The translations under genes and the position numbers were made by a program. Below, piece after piece: positions 13,715 to 15,768 of a DNA stretch of 15,768 nt (the stretch's first letter is position 1; each line of letters opens with the position of its first letter). Origin of the DNA: Bacteroidetes bacterium UBA6183 (GTDB taxonomy: Bacteria; Bacteroidota; Bacteroidia; UKL13-3); contig DITN01000083.1 of assembly GCA_002422865.1 (NCBI GenBank), forward strand, positions 1-15,768, written 5' to 3'. The notes under the pieces were generated by a model that was not told the DNA's origin, made no database searches, and was given only the letters and a program-made list of their open reading frames with translations.

Positions 13715-14635
13715 ATGGAAGAACAACGTAAGAGTTCAAGTAAAATATACTACATCATTATTATAGTTATATTATTGGCTTTAAACGGCTTATTTATATA
13801 CAACTACTTTAATACAGATAAAAAATTGGTTCAAACCGAAGAAACTTTGTTTGCGACTGATTCTGTTAAAGCCGAATTGGAGAAAATATTAGGCGAAACC
13901 CAATCAAACCTTGATCTGTACAAAGGCAAAAACAGCGAACTGGATGCTTTTTTGAAGGAGAAAAACGACTCCTTGCAAGAATATGCAGAGCGAATAGAGA
14001 GTTTGTTGCGTTCAGGCCGTCTTAACAAAGCTCAGTTAGAAAAGGCAATGGAAGAAATTGACCAATTGCGCTATTACAAACGTAAATACCTGAACCAAAT
14101 AGATTCGTTATCAACCCAAATTAACCAATTAAATAACGAGAATAGAGATTTACGTGGTAAAGTTGATAAAGAAAAACGCCAAAATGAAAACCTGACCATG
14201 GAAAATGTGCGCCTGAATAACAAGGTGGCCATTGGCGCTAAGTTAAATGCAAAAGCCATTTTTGTTACAGGAGTAAAAAACAGAAGCAATGGTAAAGAAC
14301 GCGAAACCAACCGTGCAACGCAGCTAGAAAAATTAAAAATTACCTATACCCTTGACGAAAATTATGTGAATGATCCGGGTGAAAAAACGGTATTTATGAA
14401 AGTGGTTGGGCCTGATGGTGCTACCTTATATAACGAAGCTGCCGGTTCAGGAACATTTACCTTCCAAGGCCAAGAGTCGTTATATTCTACCAAACAACAA
14501 ATTGAGTTTAATCAAAAGGCGCAAGAAATTACTTCATATTGGACTAAAGGTTCAACATTTGGTAAAGGCGTGTATAAAGTGGAGTTGTTTGTTGATGGAT
14601 TCCAAATTGGTTCTGCTTCATTCGAGTTAAAATAA
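13715..14635 (+). CDS. Membrane-anchored coiled-coil protein of unknown function
   Basis: I do not recognise a named family. The 306-residue protein has a short basic N-terminus, one membrane helix (about 11-31, IYYIIIIVILLALNGLFIY), and no signal-peptidase site, so it is probably anchored with the rest in the periplasm. Residues about 35-172 are a long heptad-like coiled coil rich in Glu, Lys, Gln, Leu and Asn (for example LEKAMEEIDQLRYYKRKYL, INQLNNENRDLRGKV). Residues about 175-306 are predicted beta-rich (AKAIFVTGVKNRS, KLKITYTLDENYV, KTVFMKVVGPDGATLYN, GVYKVELFVDGFQIGSASFEL), resembling a small Ig-like or jelly-roll domain. The layout suggests a spacer or oligomerising stalk carrying a binding domain. 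It is divergent from rfbC, has its own promoter box and ends at a strong terminator, so it appears to be a single-gene unit. Confidence 0.85.
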   Translation: MEEQRKSSSKIYYIIIIVILLALNGLFIYNYFNTDKKLVQTEETLFATDSVKAELEKILGETQSNLDLYKGKNSELDAFLKEKNDSLQEYAERIESLLRSGRLNKAQLEKAMEEIDQLRYYKRKYLNQIDSLSTQINQLNNENRDLRGKVDKEKRQNENLTMENVRLNNKVAIGAKLNAKAIFVTGVKNRSNGKERETNRATQLEKLKITYTLDENYVNDPGEKTVFMKVVGPDGATLYNEAAGSGTFTFQGQESLYSTKQQIEFNQKAQEITSYWTKGSTFGKGVYKVELFVDGFQIGSASFELK

Positions 14636-14662
14636 AACACTAAATCGTTGAATTAAATAAAT

Positions 14663-14697
14663 AAAAACGTTCTGCTTTGGGCAGGGCGTTTTTTTTT
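14663..14697 (+). terminator. Rho-independent terminator after the coiled-coil gene
   Basis: AAAAACGTTCTGC (14663-14675) pairs with GCAGGGCGTTTTT (14681-14693), 13 pairs including two G-T, around the loop TTTGG. The T-run continues to 14697. It begins 27 bp after the stop of the coiled-coil gene and separates it from the permease. Confidence 0.9.
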
Positions 14698-14736
14698 GAA
14701 CTTTATTTATATACCTTCTTTTAAAAATCACACGCT

Positions 14737-15768
14737 TTGAATAAAAAACTATCATTAACAGATTGCATCATGCTTATCATGGGTAGCATGATAGGCTCCG
14801 GTATATTTATTGTTCCTGCCGCCATGAGTGCTGAGCTACAATCGCCAACCATGCTTATTGTGGCTTGGGTGGTAACAGCCTTACTTACCTTATTTGCGGC
14901 ATTAAGTTATGGCGAACTGGCTGCATTAATGCCTAAAGCGGGCGGACAATACATTTACCTGAAAGAGTCGTACAACAAATTGGTAGGATTTTTATACGGT
15001 TGGACATTGTTTACGGTTATTCAAACCGGAACCATTGCTGCTGTTGCCGTGGCTTTTGCCATTTATGCCGGAGTGTTTTTTCCTGCCATAAGTGATAATC
15101 ATATTTTGTTTGAGTTGGCCGGTATTACCGTTTCAACCAAACAGATTTTGGCTATAGTAATTGTATGGTTGCTTACTTACAGTAATTTTAAAGGTATACG
15201 TACAGGTGCTTTGGTGCAAAATATTTTTACTGTTACTAAAATTGGTGCTTTACTTTTTATGATAGGAGCAGGTTTGTATTTTATTGCAACACAGCCTGCA
15301 GTAAACATCAATTGGCAACTGCCCGAGCAAATCAATACTTACAATTATTGGGGTATTTTTTGTGGCGCTTTGGTGGGCAGTATTTTTAGTAGTGATGCTT
15401 GGAATAACGTAACTTTTACCGGTGGCGAAATAGATAACCCTAAACGTAATTTGCCTTTATCTTTAGCTATTGGAACTTTGGGTGTTTTGTTGTTGTACAT
15501 TTTTATCAATTACATTTATTTGTACAGCATTCCTTTTAATGATATTGCCACAGCTAAAGATGGTAGGGTAGGAACCTTATTGCTAAACAATATTTTTGGT
15601 ACCATTGGGTTAACTATAATGGCTGCTTTAATTATGATCAGCACGTTTGGTTGTATTAATGGATTAACTTTAAGTGGTGCACGTGTGTATTATGCCATGG
15701 CCAATGATGGATTGTTTTTTAAACGTGCATCATCATTAAATAAACATCATGTGCCGCAATTTGCTTTG
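14737..15768 (+). CDS. APC-superfamily amino-acid permease (C-terminus beyond window)
   Basis: The frame is open to the right edge, giving 344 residues of a polytopic inner-membrane transporter of the amino acid-polyamine-organocation superfamily (AA_permease_2 type). TM1 holds the unwound substrate-binding motif MGSMIGSGIFIVPA (about 15-28). Loop motifs AALMPKAGGQYIYLKESY (62-79) and FTGGEIDNPKRNLPLS (227-242) are typical of the LAT/APC group. About nine membrane helices are visible, with more expected in the missing part. Likely substrates are neutral amino acids, but specificity cannot be read. An in-frame stop at 14722-14724 limits the start; I use TTG at 14737 because it yields LNKKLSLTDC before TM1, while the first in-frame ATG (14770) falls within TM1. 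It follows a strong terminator, so it should have its own promoter, though none stands out. Confidence 0.9.
   Translation, partial: MNKKLSLTDCIMLIMGSMIGSGIFIVPAAMSAELQSPTMLIVAWVVTALLTLFAALSYGELAALMPKAGGQYIYLKESYNKLVGFLYGWTLFTVIQTGTIAAVAVAFAIYAGVFFPAISDNHILFELAGITVSTKQILAIVIVWLLTYSNFKGIRTGALVQNIFTVTKIGALLFMIGAGLYFIATQPAVNINWQLPEQINTYNYWGIFCGALVGSIFSSDAWNNVTFTGGEIDNPKRNLPLSLAIGTLGVLLLYIFINYIYLYSIPFNDIATAKDGRVGTLLLNNIFGTIGLTIMAALIMISTFGCINGLTLSGARVYYAMANDGLFFKRASSLNKHHVPQFAL

Overview
The window reads as a Bacteroidota chromosome segment, probably from a free-living aerobe outside the gut Bacteroides group. The evidence is an AT-rich genome with almost no Shine-Dalgarno sequences, several TAnnTTTG (-7) promoter boxes close to start codons, a TonB-dependent receptor with a CarboxypepD_reg-like N-terminal domain paired with a DUF4249 lipoprotein, and a TPR-containing sensor histidine kinase. 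Tryptophan 2,3-dioxygenase and a 2OG-Fe(II) oxygenase point to oxygen use, and a DASH cryptochrome to light exposure. I see no tRNA, rRNA, insertion sequence, CRISPR array or phage gene.

Layout. Bases 1-279 hold the C-terminus of a methylmalonyl-CoA mutase family (IcmF-like) protein. A second, synonymously diverged copy of its last eight codons and stop follows at 321-347, then a strong terminator and a gene-free stretch (about 400-616) rich in small hairpins. A GNAT acetyltransferase and a secreted PF02230-type esterase follow on the plus strand. The esterase ends tail-to-tail, overlapping by 4 bp, with a minus-strand three-gene unit: TPR histidine kinase, then an ArsC/Spx-fold protein (ATGA overlap), then a DUF4287 protein (TAATATG junction). 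Upstream of it, also on the minus strand, is a YheT-type alpha/beta hydrolase. This is divergent from a DASH cryptochrome across a 182-bp region with two 15-bp inverted repeats.

The cryptochrome ends 2 bp from the DUF4249 lipoprotein, which follows its TonB-dependent receptor by 4 bp: an outer-membrane uptake pair. Divergent from the receptor is a 2OG-Fe(II) oxygenase followed 2 bp later by ispD; a Fur-box-like palindrome lies between receptor and oxygenase. ispD ends 3 bp from the convergent tryptophan 2,3-dioxygenase gene, which lies 14 bp downstream of rfbC on the minus strand. rfbC is divergent from an unrecognised membrane-anchored coiled-coil protein, which ends in a clear terminator. 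An APC-family amino-acid permease then runs off the right edge.

Most content is ordinary housekeeping and accessory metabolism. No clearly new multi-gene system is visible. The points most worth a second look are the duplicated mutase tail, the translationally coupled kinase/ArsC-like/DUF4287 unit, the inverted repeats before the cryptochrome, the Fur-like palindrome, and the -7 boxes that abut start codons. Several starts were moved from the longest reading frame for stated reasons, and some genes appear to use TTG or GTG.
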